Assembly (NCBI RefSeq): GCF_016592155.1
Contig: NZ_AP024237.1
Coordinates: 2,232,001 to 2,296,000, forward strand
Length of the DNA: 64,000 bases
Origin: Mycobacterium heckeshornense
GTDB taxonomy: Bacteria > Actinomycetota > Actinomycetes > Mycobacteriales > Mycobacteriaceae
Direction of reading: 5' to 3'
Below the pieces are notes generated by a model. It searched no databases and was not told where the DNA came from. It worked only from the letters and a program-made list of their open reading frames with translations. Of this stretch, positions 7,656-15,732 are shown in pieces (within the stretch, counting starts at the first letter, position 1; the number at the start of each line of letters is the position of its first letter). The position numbers and the translations under genes were made by a program.

Positions 7656-9740
7656 GTGATACTTCTGGCATGGTTGGCAATTGGTGGGTTGGGCGGCCCC
7701 TATGCCGGCAAGCTCGCCAAGGTCGCCACCAACGATGCTGCGGCCTTCTTGCCGGCAAGTGCGGAATCGACCAGAGCGGGCGAACTGGCGAAAGCCTTTG
7801 ACGGTGTCCGCTCGCTGCCGGCGGTGATCGTCGCCGACCGCGCCGACCGACGCTTGACCGCAACCGATACCGCCTTCCTGGAAGCCGCAGCGCGCTCCGT
7901 ACCAACTTCAGCCGGGATCGTAGGACCCGTGTCGCCGCCGGTGATCTCCGCGGACGGCGAGGCAGCCGAACTGGTTGCACCGGTCAGCGCCAGCGCTGAT
8001 CCGACACCGGCTGTCAAGGCAATCCGCGACGTCTTTTCCAACAACACCCCGGCCGGACTGCGGGTACTGGTCACTGGTCCGGCCGGGCAGATCGCCGATC
8101 TGAGCAAGGCCTTCGGCGGCATCGACACAACCCTGCTGCTGGTGACGGCGCTGCTGGTGACCGTCATCTTGCTGGTTGTTTACCGCAGTCCGATGCTTCC
8201 CCTGATCGTGGTGATCTCGGCCGTGCTCGGGTTATCACTGGCCAGCTCGATCGTTTATGCGTTGGCCAAAACCCACACCGTCACGCTCAACGGGCAAAGC
8301 CAAGGCATCATGTTCATCCTGGTCTTCGGCGCCGCGACGGATTACGCCTTGCTCCTGATCGCCCGGTTCCGTGAAGAACTGGCCAACACCGATGACCGAT
8401 TCACGGCGATGCGCCGAGCCTGGCGCGCGGTGCTGGCCCCGATCGCCGCGTCGGCAACGACGGTGATCCTGGGAGTCCTGTGCTTGTTGCTTTCGGATCT
8501 GAACTCCAACCGCAGCCTCGGTCCGGTCGCTGCGATCGGCATTGCTGCCGCACTGATCGCATCGCTGACCTTCTTGCCCGCCGTATTGGCTTTGGCGGGC
8601 CGACCGGTATTTTGGCCACTGGCACCCAAACCGGCGCCCGCCCAGCAAACCGGAGGGTGGCGGCGGGTGGCCTCGGTGGTGACCGCGCACCGCACCGCCG
8701 TGTGGCTGATCACTGGGCTGTCGCTGACCGGGTGCGCGGCTTTCGTGCCGCAACTGAAATCCAGTGGCACCGCGCAAAGTGCGGTGTTTTTGACCCAGGT
8801 CGGCTCCGTCGCCGGGCAACGCGTGCTAGGTGACCATTTCCCGGCAGGGTCCGGCTCCCCCACCATTGTCGTCGCCGACGCCGCCCACGCCGAGCAGGTT
8901 GCCGCGGCAACCGCCGCCGTGCCCGGCGTGAACACGGTGGCCATCGCCAACATCGCCAACGGGTCGCCGAGGGTCGTCGACGGCCGAGTGCAGATTCAGG
9001 CCACGCTGGCCGATCCGGCGGATTCACCAGCCGCACTGGCCACCGTGGGTCGAATCCGCAACGCCGTGCACGCTATTCCTTGGGCCGGTGCGCTGGTCGG
9101 TGGTCCCACCGCGACCCAGCTCGACACCCAAACCACGGCGGCGCGCGATCGCGCCGTGATCATTCCGATCGTTTTGTTCGTGGTGTTCGTCGTGCTGGCT
9201 GTGCTGCTGCGGGCTCTGCTCGCCCCGCTGCTGCTGATCGCCACCGTGGTGCTCTCGTTTGCGGCGACCCTGGGGGTAGCGGCGCTGATGTTCAATCATG
9301 TGTTTCACTTCCCGGGCTCCGACCCGGCCGTGCCGCTGTTCGGGTTCGTCTTCTTGGTGGCTCTCGGCGTCGACTACAACATTTTCCTGATGACCCGCGT
9401 GCGTGAAGAAACCACCTACCATGGTCCGACGATGGGAATTCAGCGCGGGCTGGCGGTGACCGGCGGGGTCATCACCTCCGCGGGGATTGTGCTGGCCGCC
9501 ACCTTCGGCGCGTTGACGGTGATCCCGCTGCTGTTTTTGGCGCAGCTGGCGTTCATCGTCGCCTTCGGTGTTTTACTGGACACCCTGGTGGTGCGCTCAC
9601 TGCTGGTCCCGGCGTTGGCGCTGCAAATCGGGCCCGTCGCATGGTGGCCCTCTGCGCTTGCCCGGCAAAAGGATCCCCATCGTAATGCGTTGTCCACGAA
9701 CGGGATCGATCACGATGACCCGATTCGCTCGAGCCGGTAA
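7656..9740 (+). CDS. MMPL-family RND transporter
   Basis: At least 694 residues with the MMPL/RND plan: TM1, a large extracytoplasmic domain, about five TM helices (around residues 160-320), a second extracytoplasmic domain, then five more TM helices. The TM4/TM10 proton-relay motifs appear as GAATDYALLLIARFREE and ALGVDYNIFLMTRVREE. The annotated GTG start leaves almost no cytoplasmic N-terminus. The frame is open upstream, and an AGGAGG at 7557-7562 sits 6 bp before an in-frame ACG at 7569, which would add 29 residues ending in an RRRR cluster. It is probably a lipid or drug exporter under the divergent MarR protein. Confidence 0.92.
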   Translation: MILLAWLAIGGLGGPYAGKLAKVATNDAAAFLPASAESTRAGELAKAFDGVRSLPAVIVADRADRRLTATDTAFLEAAARSVPTSAGIVGPVSPPVISADGEAAELVAPVSASADPTPAVKAIRDVFSNNTPAGLRVLVTGPAGQIADLSKAFGGIDTTLLLVTALLVTVILLVVYRSPMLPLIVVISAVLGLSLASSIVYALAKTHTVTLNGQSQGIMFILVFGAATDYALLLIARFREELANTDDRFTAMRRAWRAVLAPIAASATTVILGVLCLLLSDLNSNRSLGPVAAIGIAAALIASLTFLPAVLALAGRPVFWPLAPKPAPAQQTGGWRRVASVVTAHRTAVWLITGLSLTGCAAFVPQLKSSGTAQSAVFLTQVGSVAGQRVLGDHFPAGSGSPTIVVADAAHAEQVAAATAAVPGVNTVAIANIANGSPRVVDGRVQIQATLADPADSPAALATVGRIRNAVHAIPWAGALVGGPTATQLDTQTTAARDRAVIIPIVLFVVFVVLAVLLRALLAPLLLIATVVLSFAATLGVAALMFNHVFHFPGSDPAVPLFGFVFLVALGVDYNIFLMTRVREETTYHGPTMGIQRGLAVTGGVITSAGIVLAATFGALTVIPLLFLAQLAFIVAFGVLLDTLVVRSLLVPALALQIGPVAWWPSALARQKDPHRNALSTNGIDHDDPIRSSR

Positions 9741-9752
9741 TCATCCGGCTCG
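9730..9752 (+). terminator. Hairpin at the end of the MMPL gene
   Basis: Perfect 8-bp stem CGAGCCGG/CCGGCTCG with a 7-base loop overlapping the stop codon of the transporter. There is no long U tail, as is common for mycobacterial terminators. The next gene starts 90 bp downstream. Confidence 0.4.
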
Positions 9753-9840
9753 TTGGTCTCAAGCCGGTGCGCCGGCGACAAGAGCGCGACCTAACGGCAA
9801 CAGCGATGGATTTCAAGCGACAGTGAAGGGATGGTCGGAC

Positions 9841-10491
9841 ATGCTGGCCAAAATTGCAACGGCGACGGCTCGTCTTGTCGAGGAAGCAGCGTCGGTGATC
9901 GGGGTGCGCCACGCGACCGAAGAGCCGCATTATGAGGTCGAGTTGGCTTTCGACGGGGTAGAGATCCGTCGCTACGGCCCGCGCATCGCCGCCGAGACGA
10001 CCGTCGTTGCCGACGATGAGATTGTTGCGCGCTCTGCGGGGTTCCGTCGGCTGGCGGGTTACATTTTCGGCGACAATCAGCGCAAGGCGAAAATCGCGAT
10101 GACAGCACCGGTAGCTCAGCAACCCGGCGTGCCGCGCGACGGTCAGAAAATTGCCATGACTGCGCCGGTAGCCCAGACCAAGGCCGCCGATGGTCGATGG
10201 ATGATCCGGTTCTTTATGCCTGCCGAGCACTCAATGGAAACGCTTCCGGCACCGAGAGATCCAGCGGTCACGCTAACCATGGTGCCCGCCGAAACGTACG
10301 CAGTGCGGCGTTTCAACGGTAGCCGGTCAGCTGATGCGGTCGCTTCACAAACAGACCAGCTCCTCAAAACGCTCGAGAATACCGACTATCAGCCAGCTGG
10401 CGCACCGGTGGCTTGGTTTTACGACCCGCCGTGGACCATCCCGGTGCTGCGCCGAAACGAAGTCGCCGTGCCGATAATGAACCAGCGCTAG
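9841..10491 (+). CDS. SOUL-family heme-binding protein
   Basis: 216 residues. ATG 9841 has AAGGGA 9 bp upstream. SOUL/HBP family features: YEVELAFDGVEIRRYGPRIAAET near the N-terminus, the repeated KIAMTAPVAQ motif (twice, about residues 84-110), FFMPAEHSMETLPAP, and a C-terminal AWFYDPPWTIPVLRRNEVAVP typical of the family end. The protein is probably cytoplasmic. Family members bind heme or related tetrapyrroles loosely; the mycobacterial role is not established. It sits alone downstream of the exporter. Confidence 0.92.
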   Translation: MLAKIATATARLVEEAASVIGVRHATEEPHYEVELAFDGVEIRRYGPRIAAETTVVADDEIVARSAGFRRLAGYIFGDNQRKAKIAMTAPVAQQPGVPRDGQKIAMTAPVAQTKAADGRWMIRFFMPAEHSMETLPAPRDPAVTLTMVPAETYAVRRFNGSRSADAVASQTDQLLKTLENTDYQPAGAPVAWFYDPPWTIPVLRRNEVAVPIMNQR

Positions 10492-10567
10492 CTGCCGTGC
10501 CCGGCAGTGACGATAAAGCATTCCAGCTCATGATGAAAGGAGGGTGGGGCGCCGGACCCGTGAACGG

Positions 10568-11521
10568 ATGTCGCGCTCCGTACGACCTATGACAGGTGCT
10601 CAGGACGACAAGTGGGACTTGGCTTCTGGTGTGGGCGCGACCGCCACGATGGTGGCCGCGGGGCGCGCATTGGCCAGCAGGGATACCCGCGCGCTGATCG
10701 ACGACCCGTTTGCCGAACCGCTTGTGCAGGCAGTGGGGATGGAATTTTTCACTAAACTGGCCAAGGGAGAATTGGATCTGAGCATGGTCGACGCTTCGTC
10801 TGGGGCGTTCATGCAACTGATGGTCGATGCAACGGCTCTGCGCACCAAGTACTTTGACGAGTACTTTCTCGACTCCGCGCGTAACGGACTGCGCCAGGCG
10901 GTGATCTTGGCTTCGGGCCTAGACACTCGAGCTTATCGCCTTGCGTGGCCGCCTGCCATGGTCGTCTACGAGATCGACCAGCCTCGGATACTCGAGTTCA
11001 AGGACGCGGTGCTCGACGAAATCGGCGCCGCGCCAACCGCCGAACGACGCACCGTCGGCATCGACCTGCGCAACGACTGGCCTTCTGCGCTTTGCGAACA
11101 GGGCTTCGACCCAACTGCCCCGACCGCGTGGTCAGCCGAGGGCCTGCTGATGTATTTGCCCGCACAGAACCAAGACCGGTTATGCGACACCATCTCCCTG
11201 CTGAGCGCCGTGGGCAGCACCATCGCCACCGAGTACGTGCCCGCTTCGACCGCGGCCAACACGACTCGGTCCCGTGCCATGGGTGACAACTGGCGTGCGC
11301 GCGGTTTCGGCCTGGATATGGAGTCGCTGACGTTCACTGGTGAACGCAGCAACGTCATGGAGTACCTGGAGGCGCTGGGCTGGCGTGTCGACGGCGTGGC
11401 TGTCGACGAGCTGTTTTTCCGCAACGGGATCGAGCGCGTCTGCATCGCTGATGCTGATCCGCTTGAAGGTGTGGTCTACCTCAGCGGCACGTTCTCCGGA
11501 AGACAACCGGTGCGCACCTGA
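10568..11521 (+). CDS. SAM-dependent methyltransferase, TIGR00027/UPF0677 family
   Basis: About 317 residues of the mycobacteria-expanded TIGR00027 methyltransferase family. Landmarks: WDLASGVGATATMVAAGRA, IDDPFAEPLV, the SAM site AVILASGLDTRAYRL, VYEIDQPRILEFK, and WSAEGLLMYLP. Start uncertain between ATG 10568 and ATG 10589; a strong GAAAGGAGGG lies 20-40 bp upstream of both. M. tuberculosis has many paralogues (for example Rv1896c and Rv3399). Some members methylate lipids or fatty acids; the substrate here is unknown. Confidence 0.92.
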   Translation: MSRSVRPMTGAQDDKWDLASGVGATATMVAAGRALASRDTRALIDDPFAEPLVQAVGMEFFTKLAKGELDLSMVDASSGAFMQLMVDATALRTKYFDEYFLDSARNGLRQAVILASGLDTRAYRLAWPPAMVVYEIDQPRILEFKDAVLDEIGAAPTAERRTVGIDLRNDWPSALCEQGFDPTAPTAWSAEGLLMYLPAQNQDRLCDTISLLSAVGSTIATEYVPASTAANTTRSRAMGDNWRARGFGLDMESLTFTGERSNVMEYLEALGWRVDGVAVDELFFRNGIERVCIADADPLEGVVYLSGTFSGRQPVRT

Positions 11522-11674
11522 CCCTTTCCGTTGGTGAACGGATCGCCCTGAAGACTCACCATTGACGTCCATCGACCAGCATGTTCGCCGTCATCTCCTA
11601 ACTAAGCGCCCACGATTTTCTCCGGTAAGCCCAGCAACTGCTGCTCAAGCAGGTCGGCGCCTCGAGCGACCCCG

Positions 11675-12218
11675 GTGTTTGGTGGCATAGGCACGCAGCC
11701 GAGCCCGCAGATCGGCATCCGGGTCGGCCGGGGTCTGCGCGACCGGAGTGCGCCGTTAGGTAGAACGAGCCAGCTCAACCGCCTTGCACGCCAACCGCTC
11801 CGACATGCTCAACACCTCTTTGAGCATGTCCACCGCGCGATGCGTGGCGGCCGGGCTTTAGAGCTTTGCCTTCGTAACCTCCCGCAACGCATCCTTTCCA
11901 ACTTCGCCTCGGCCGGCAGCCGCTTGAACTTCGCGTTCTGCTCCCGCAACTCCTTGAGCTCCCTGGTGGCGTCGGTATCCATCCCGCCATAGGTGCGGCG
12001 CCAGTTATACAGTGTCGGCGGCGAGACTTTCAGCTCGCCGGTGATCTCCTCACCGGTCTTGCCTGCCGCGCCCAGCGCATCCGCACGGCGCAGCTTGCGC
12101 ACGATGTCCGCCGTGGAATGCCGCTTCCGACCAGCCATGTGTTTCATCGTCCCTTCCAGCCCATCCACGAGGCGACAGGACTCTCAAACACGGCGGACTC
12201 ATGCACCGGGAATACCCC
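11675..12218 (-). mobile_element. Truncated IS3-family element (copy 1, inverted)
   Basis: Minus-strand remnant of the same element that is complete at 17010-18258. orfA is recognisable from 12150 leftward (MKHMAGRKRHSTADIVRKLR, then TLYNWRRTYGGMDTDATREL) but loses its frame near the end. The first ~60 codons of orfB follow in broken form, and homology stops abruptly near 11675. Its outer end carries TGAGTCC, as copy 2 does. A further 17 bp beyond the end (GGGGTATTCCCGGTGCA on the minus strand) match copy 2 in 15 of 17 positions. Confidence 0.85.
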
Positions 12219-12231
12219 AGGTCGACACCCC

Positions 12232-12660
12232 TTAGGTGCACGGATATTGCCGGTTGAGCAGACAATTCGACGGTGGCGAGTAGGTACCGCTCAGCACGCC
12301 TCTGAATCCGCCTGTGGCTGAACCACCGGGTGCAACGATGCGATTCCAATTCGCGGGGGTGAGAACATAGTGCGTGCCAGATCGCGCAACGGTGCTATTC
12401 CATGTGTGCGAGATGGATTCTCCCATCGGCAAGTCGAAATCAAGCCTCCAGTCGGTGAGCGGCACCGTGCTCAAGTTCGTGATTGTGAAACGGGCGATGA
12501 AACCGGTCTGCCACGTATGTTCCACCCTCAGCGCCGCCGTGGCGGCAGCCGCATGAGCTACCGGGGTGATGGCGAGTCCGAAGATGGCAACTATCAATGC
12601 CGACACAGCTGCGCGAACCGCTGTGCGCCAGCAGGTCGTGTAATTGCCCAGTCCGGCCAT
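12232..12660 (-). CDS. Secreted carbohydrate-binding (CBM2-like) protein, Rv1987-like
   Basis: 142 residues, nearly the same length and sequence pattern as M. tuberculosis Rv1987. A Sec signal peptide ends at PVAHAA. The rest is one cellulose/chitin-binding family 2 domain: WQTGFIARFTITNLSTVPL, DWRLDFDLP, HTWNSTVARSG, NWNRIVAPGGSATGGFRG, with two C-terminal cysteines (CLL...YPC). There is no catalytic domain, so it should bind rather than cut polysaccharide. Start ATG 12660 gives the MAGL N-terminus. Its stop lies only ~15 bp from the end of the IS3 remnant, a context typical of transferred genes. Confidence 0.9.
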   Translation of the reverse strand: MAGLGNYTTCWRTAVRAAVSALIVAIFGLAITPVAHAAAATAALRVEHTWQTGFIARFTITNLSTVPLTDWRLDFDLPMGESISHTWNSTVARSGTHYVLTPANWNRIVAPGGSATGGFRGVLSGTYSPPSNCLLNRQYPCT

Positions 12661-12983
12661 AGCAGCCGACACTAAAGCCAACCAGGCGATATCGGCCGTT
12701 TCGCCGCGGACAGGCTGCAGTACCTTTGCTCAACCGAAACCGTCACGAGATTTGAGCCCTTCGATTGCCCGGGCCGCATCGGCGCGGAGTCGTTTAGCCG
12801 CCAGCAAACGAGCGGTCTCGTGCACCACCCCGAGGGCGCAGGCGGCTGGTATCACGACTCGACCGGACTTCGCCGCCGGGATCCGGGGCGTGGCCGAGCT
12901 GGTCACGGGTCCCAGCTTGCCGGCCAACGACCAATTATCCGAGTCGCGCGCCGTGCAGAGCTTCCCGGCGCTACTCTTTGCCC
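12661..12983. other. Intergenic region, possible 65-aa ORF on minus strand
   Basis: Divergent promoter region between the CBM2 and peroxiredoxin-fusion genes. A minus-strand TTG-start frame at 12730-12927 encodes 65 residues with a short hydrophobic centre (VVIPAACALGVV) and an Arg/Ala-rich tail. I see no ribosome site and recognise no family, so I do not call it a gene. Confidence 0.3.
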
Positions 12984-13940
12984 ATGATCGCCGGGGAGAG
13001 GGCGCCCGACTTCACTCTTTACGATCACACCGGTCGTCCTCGCAGCTTGTCGGCGCTCCTTTCCGCAGGGCCGGTTGTGTTGTTCTTCTTCCCAATAGCG
13101 TCCTCACCGATCTGTACGGCCCAGGGCTGTCGCTTTCGGAATCTGAGCAACGAATTCGCTGCGGTGGGGGCCCAGCGCGTAGGCATCAGCACCGACACCG
13201 TCGATAGGCAGGCCCACTTCGCCCAACAGCGCTCATTCGATTATCCGCTGCTCTCCGACGCGGACGGCGTGGTGTCCGAGCTGTTCGGGGTGCGCCGGGG
13301 CCGGCTTGCCAAACTGCGGAGATCCGTCGCGGCGCGTGAGGCGGTGCGACGGGGCCGGCACGCGCGGCGCCGCGGCCTGCTGGCCCGGCTGCTGCCGGTC
13401 AGACGGACCACATTCGTCATCGACACCGACCGCACCATCCTGAAGGTCATCGCCAGCGAGGTGCGCGCCTCGGTGCACGCCGACCAGGCCTTGCGGTTCC
13501 TGCAGAACCACCACGCGCCGCGTAGGTCGCCCCCTGTCCGCGCGGGCAAGGGCGAACCGATCCGCTACCGGTTCACAGAACCGGAAGCCGTGGACATGCC
13601 AAGCCTGGTCCGGCCATACACGCTGATGGCACGCCGTGGTGATGCCAATGTCAACCTGGCCCTCGAGGCTCCGGTCGAATCGCTCAACACCACCGCCAAG
13701 CCGCCGCACTGGCGCAGAAATGATGTCCGCGGCGAGGTCCTGACGTGTTGCGTGGATAGCCCCTCGGTCGCAGAGATCGCCGCTCGCCTGTCCCTGCCGC
13801 TCGGTGCGACGCGGTTCCTGGTCGACGACCTGGTGACCCAGGGTTATTTGCGGGTGCGCGCCCCTGTCGGTGATTCGATGACACTCGACGAACGACGCGA
13901 ACTGATCAAAAGGACACTGCGCGGCTTGCGAGCACTCTGA
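12984..13940 (+). CDS. Peroxiredoxin (BcpB/PrxQ-like) fused to a DUF742 domain
   Basis: 318 residues in two parts. Residues ~1-175 are an AhpC/TSA thiol peroxidase resembling BcpB (Rv1608c): APDFTLYDHTGRPRSLSALL, the active site SPICTAQGCRF with both cysteines five residues apart as in PrxQ, VGISTDTVDRQAHFAQ, and RTTFVIDTDR. An Arg-rich insert (RRGRHARRRG) lies before the last of these. Residues ~200-300 match DUF742: VRPYTLMARRG, then SVAEIAARLSLPLGATRFLVDDL, a winged-helix-like fold usually found in small proteins of Roadblock/GTPase signalling operons. The frame is continuous across the join. The start is ATG 12984; a TTG two codons earlier is possible. The function of the fusion is unknown. 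Confidence 0.88.
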   Translation: MIAGERAPDFTLYDHTGRPRSLSALLSAGPVVLFFFPIASSPICTAQGCRFRNLSNEFAAVGAQRVGISTDTVDRQAHFAQQRSFDYPLLSDADGVVSELFGVRRGRLAKLRRSVAAREAVRRGRHARRRGLLARLLPVRRTTFVIDTDRTILKVIASEVRASVHADQALRFLQNHHAPRRSPPVRAGKGEPIRYRFTEPEAVDMPSLVRPYTLMARRGDANVNLALEAPVESLNTTAKPPHWRRNDVRGEVLTCCVDSPSVAEIAARLSLPLGATRFLVDDLVTQGYLRVRAPVGDSMTLDERRELIKRTLRGLRAL

Positions 13941-14253
13941 GGGGTCGCGCCGGCCTCGAACTCCCACTGTCTCCCGTTAACCGCTGCGTTAGCCGCGTTT
14001 ATATGCTCGCCCAATGGGTTTCATTATCCTGCCGTGGGATGAAACGCCGCTCTCGCGAGTGGGTTATCGGTGAGATTCGCGTGAAAAATTCTGTCCCCCG
14101 GCATGTGGCCGCGCGCCCGATCGCGCGTAGCAGGGTGCACACTCATCGCATGGAGTTTTGTCATGTGAGTGCCGTCCCGCCGACCCCGGCGCCCCTACCC
14201 CCGCCGCGGTGCCTGCACCGCGCCCACCCGTCGACGTCGGCCCGGCCAGCGTG
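13941..14253. other. Intergenic region upstream of the ATP-grasp operon
   Basis: 313 bp with no convincing coding frame, though a TTG at 14158 could extend the ATP-grasp gene by 32 Pro/Ala-rich residues. It contains an AT-richer patch (GCGTTTATATGCT near 14000) that could hold a promoter, and a TCGCGA palindrome near 14055. Nothing decisive. Confidence 0.35.
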
Positions 14254-15732
14254 ATGGCTCACGTCGACGTGCCTGAGCCCGCGCCGCGACGCCGGCTGAA
14301 CGGACTTTCGGAGGTCCGCGCGTTCTTTCACACCAACACCGTGCCGCTGTACTTCATCTCCCCCACCCCGTTCAACTTGCTCGGCATCGATCGCTGGGTA
14401 CGCAACTTCTTTTACCTGACCTACTTCGACTCGTTCGAGGGCACACATTCACGCGTGTTCGTTCCCCGGCGGCGCGACCGCATTGATTTCGGGTCCATGG
14501 GTGATGTGTGCAACCACCTGCTGCGTGACCCGGAGACTCTCGAGTTCATCGCGGGCCGGGGCCCGGGTGGCAAGGCCTGCTTCGTGATGATGGACGAGGA
14601 GACGCAGGCCCTCGCGCGCGAAGCGGGATTGGAAGTCATGCACCCTCCGGTGGAATTGCGCCATCGCTTGGCCTCCAAGCTCGTCATGACGCGTCTGGCC
14701 GACGAGGCGGGCGTGCGCAGCGTGCCCCACGTGATTGGCCGGGTCGGCTCCTATGACGAGCTGCGGGCGCTCGCGCAACAGGCTGGACTGGGTGATGACC
14801 TCGTCGTCGTGGCCGCCTACGGCGACGCCGGTAGCGCGGTGTTCTTTGTGCGCGGGCAGCGCGACTGGGACGAGCACGCCGGTGCCCTGGCCGGCCAGGA
14901 AGTCAAAGTCATGAAGCGCATTCGCAATGTCGAGGTGTGCATCGAGGGCACCGTGACCCGCCACGGCACCGTGGTCGGCCCCGCGATGACGAGTCTGGTC
15001 GGGTATCCGGAGCTGACTCCGCGCAAGGGCGGCTGGTGCGGCAACGACATCTGGCGCGAGGTGCTACCGCCGGCACAGGCCCACGCGGCGCGAGAAATGG
15101 TCGCACAACTGGGCGACATCCTGAGCCGCGAGGGTTACCGCGGCTACTTCGAGGTGGACCTGTTGCATGACCTGGACTCTGACGAGCTCTACCTCGGCGA
15201 GGTGAACCCGCGCCTGTCCGGCGCCAGCCCGATGACGAACCTGACCACCGAGGCCTACGCCGACATGCCGTTGTTCCTCTTTCATCTGCTCGAGTACATG
15301 GATGTGGACTACGAGCTCGACATCGACGAAATCAATGCGCGCTGGGAACGCGGCTACGGCGAAGACGAGGTCTGGGGTCAGCTGATCATCAGCGAGACCT
15401 CCCGAGACGTCGAGCTCTTCACCGCGACACCACGCACCGGTATCTGGCGCATCGATGACGACGGGCGCGTCTCCTTCGCGCGCCCCGCCAACGACTGGGC
15501 CACGCTGCTCGACGGGTCCGAAGCCTTCTACATGCGTGTCGCCGCGCCGGGCGACTTACGCTGCGAGGGCGCACAACTTGGAGTGCTTGTCACCCGAGGG
15601 CACCTGCAGACTGAGGACTACCAGCTTACCGAGCGTTGCCGGCGCTGGATCAAGGGCATCAAGGCGAAGTTCGCCTCAACACCCCTGGCGCCGGCCACGC
15701 CGATCGTCTCGCGCCTCGTCGCACGCGCGTGA
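14254..15732 (+). CDS. ATP-grasp ligase (biotin-carboxylase-like)
   Basis: About 492 residues. The ATP-grasp fold is indicated by ELRHRLASKLVMTRLADEAGV (N-terminal lid), the VVAAYGDAGSAVFFVRG strand-loop, VKVMKRIRNVEVCIEGTVTR, and the metal/ATP site YFEVDLLHDLDSDELYLGEV followed by NPRLSGASPM. The family joins a carboxylate to an amine or other nucleophile through an acyl-phosphate. There is no biotin-carrier or carbamoyl-phosphate partner domain. The frame is open to TTG 14158 but ATG 14254 is preferred. Its stop overlaps the GTG of a serine hydrolase (GTGA), so the two are co-translated. The product may be a small peptide or amide; substrate unknown. Confidence 0.85.
   Translation: MAHVDVPEPAPRRRLNGLSEVRAFFHTNTVPLYFISPTPFNLLGIDRWVRNFFYLTYFDSFEGTHSRVFVPRRRDRIDFGSMGDVCNHLLRDPETLEFIAGRGPGGKACFVMMDEETQALAREAGLEVMHPPVELRHRLASKLVMTRLADEAGVRSVPHVIGRVGSYDELRALAQQAGLGDDLVVVAAYGDAGSAVFFVRGQRDWDEHAGALAGQEVKVMKRIRNVEVCIEGTVTRHGTVVGPAMTSLVGYPELTPRKGGWCGNDIWREVLPPAQAHAAREMVAQLGDILSREGYRGYFEVDLLHDLDSDELYLGEVNPRLSGASPMTNLTTEAYADMPLFLFHLLEYMDVDYELDIDEINARWERGYGEDEVWGQLIISETSRDVELFTATPRTGIWRIDDDGRVSFARPANDWATLLDGSEAFYMRVAAPGDLRCEGAQLGVLVTRGHLQTEDYQLTERCRRWIKGIKAKFASTPLAPATPIVSRLVARA

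Noticed and set aside
11556..11594. Minus-strand MTANMLVDGRQW ending like an SDR
   Set aside because: Only 12 codons and no upstream homology; too short to support, although an AGGAG precedes it.
11608..11674. Minus-strand ADLLEQQLLGLPEKIVGA then stop beside the IS remnant
   Set aside because: Looks like the tail of some lost gene, but no family could be recognised.
12730..12927. 65-codon TTG-start minus-strand ORF
   Set aside because: No ribosome site or recognised family; kept only as a note in the intergenic entry.
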